Both the position numbers and the translations under genes were made by a program. The notes under the pieces are model-generated. The model was not told the origin of the DNA, ran no database searches, and saw only the letters and a list, made by a program, of their open reading frames with translations. From Rudanella sp. (GTDB lineage Bacteria > Bacteroidota > Bacteroidia > Cytophagales > Spirosomataceae), in contig JAJAYX010000724.1 in assembly GCA_026785985.1 (NCBI GenBank), positions 1 to 7,570 of the forward strand: a stretch of 7,570 nt of DNA. Direction: 5' to 3'. Below are positions 7,435 to 7,570 of the stretch, one piece after another; positions within the stretch are counted from its first letter, which is position 1, and every line of letters begins with the position of its first letter.

Positions 7435-7570
7435 ACGCGGCTATAATCTCTTTCACTAAACGGTGGCGTACTACATCGCGGCCATCCAGTTCCACAAACG
7501 CAATACCTTTGATTTTCTGCAACAAATTCGCCGACTCGATCCATCCCGATTTCTGCTTTTGGGGCAGGTC
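7415..7570 (-). CDS. phoH: PhoH-family ATPase, C-terminal end only (start outside window)
   Basis: The frame enters from the right edge and ends in TAG at 7417-7415, giving the last 51 residues. They carry the typical PhoH C-terminus: DLPQKQKSGWIESANLL, then KGIAFVELDGRDVVRHRLV, then KEIIAAYEEAG. This matches the conserved PhoH ending, in which the sensor-like segment of the P-loop ATPase domain is followed by FxxLdxxDVVRHrLVxxIixAY. PhoH proteins are cytoplasmic ATPases with a proposed role in RNA metabolism (RNA helicase or RNase-linked); the exact role is not settled. The Walker motifs lie outside the window. The metalloprotease gene begins at or just before this stop, so PhoH is probably the upstream gene of the same transcription unit. 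Confidence 0.85.
   Translation of the reverse strand, partial: DLPQKQKSGWIESANLLQKIKGIAFVELDGRDVVRHRLVKEIIAAYEEAGQ

Overview
The window looks like chromosomal DNA of a Bacteroidetes bacterium, most likely Cytophagales near the Spirosoma group. The grounds are a metalloprotease with a type IX secretion (T9SS) C-terminal sorting domain, a PD40-repeat/carboxypeptidase-regulatory-domain envelope protein of the Bacteroidetes OmpA-family type, a Bacteroidetes-type ComEC, and a good TAnnTTTG promoter element. The genus is inferred from overall character, not proven. All seven recognisable genes lie on the minus strand, so transcription runs from the right end of the window to the left.

Right part (7570 to 3499): a tightly packed cluster in the order PhoH-family ATPase (only its last 51 residues are in the window), secreted M43 zinc metalloprotease, GNAT acetyltransferase, ComEC DNA-uptake channel. 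Junctions are 1 nt or a short overlap, 1 nt, and a 4-nt ATGA overlap, so the four are probably one transcription unit. Their known roles do not form an obvious pathway. It may simply be a housekeeping operon with a protease gene lodged in it.

Middle (3498 to 2776): a gap of about 200 bp with no convincing gene, then a small exported DUF2147-like protein that probably stands alone.

Left part (2775 to 1): a two-gene unit behind a Bacteroidetes-type promoter. The first gene encodes an exported 378-residue protein of unknown function with a TPR-like C-terminus. The second, 31 nt downstream, encodes a large envelope protein with an N-terminal Bacteroidetes-specific domain, about five PD40 (WD40-like) repeats and a carboxypeptidase-regulatory-like domain. 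It runs off the left edge, probably towards an OmpA-like peptidoglycan-binding domain. These two are likely to act together at the cell envelope.

No RNA genes, insertion sequences, CRISPR arrays, phage genes or defence systems were found. The window reads as ordinary chromosome. The points most worth a second look are the degenerate C-terminal domain of ComEC, the T9SS-type protease embedded in the PhoH-GNAT-ComEC cluster, and the uncharacterised 378-residue protein paired with the PD40 protein.
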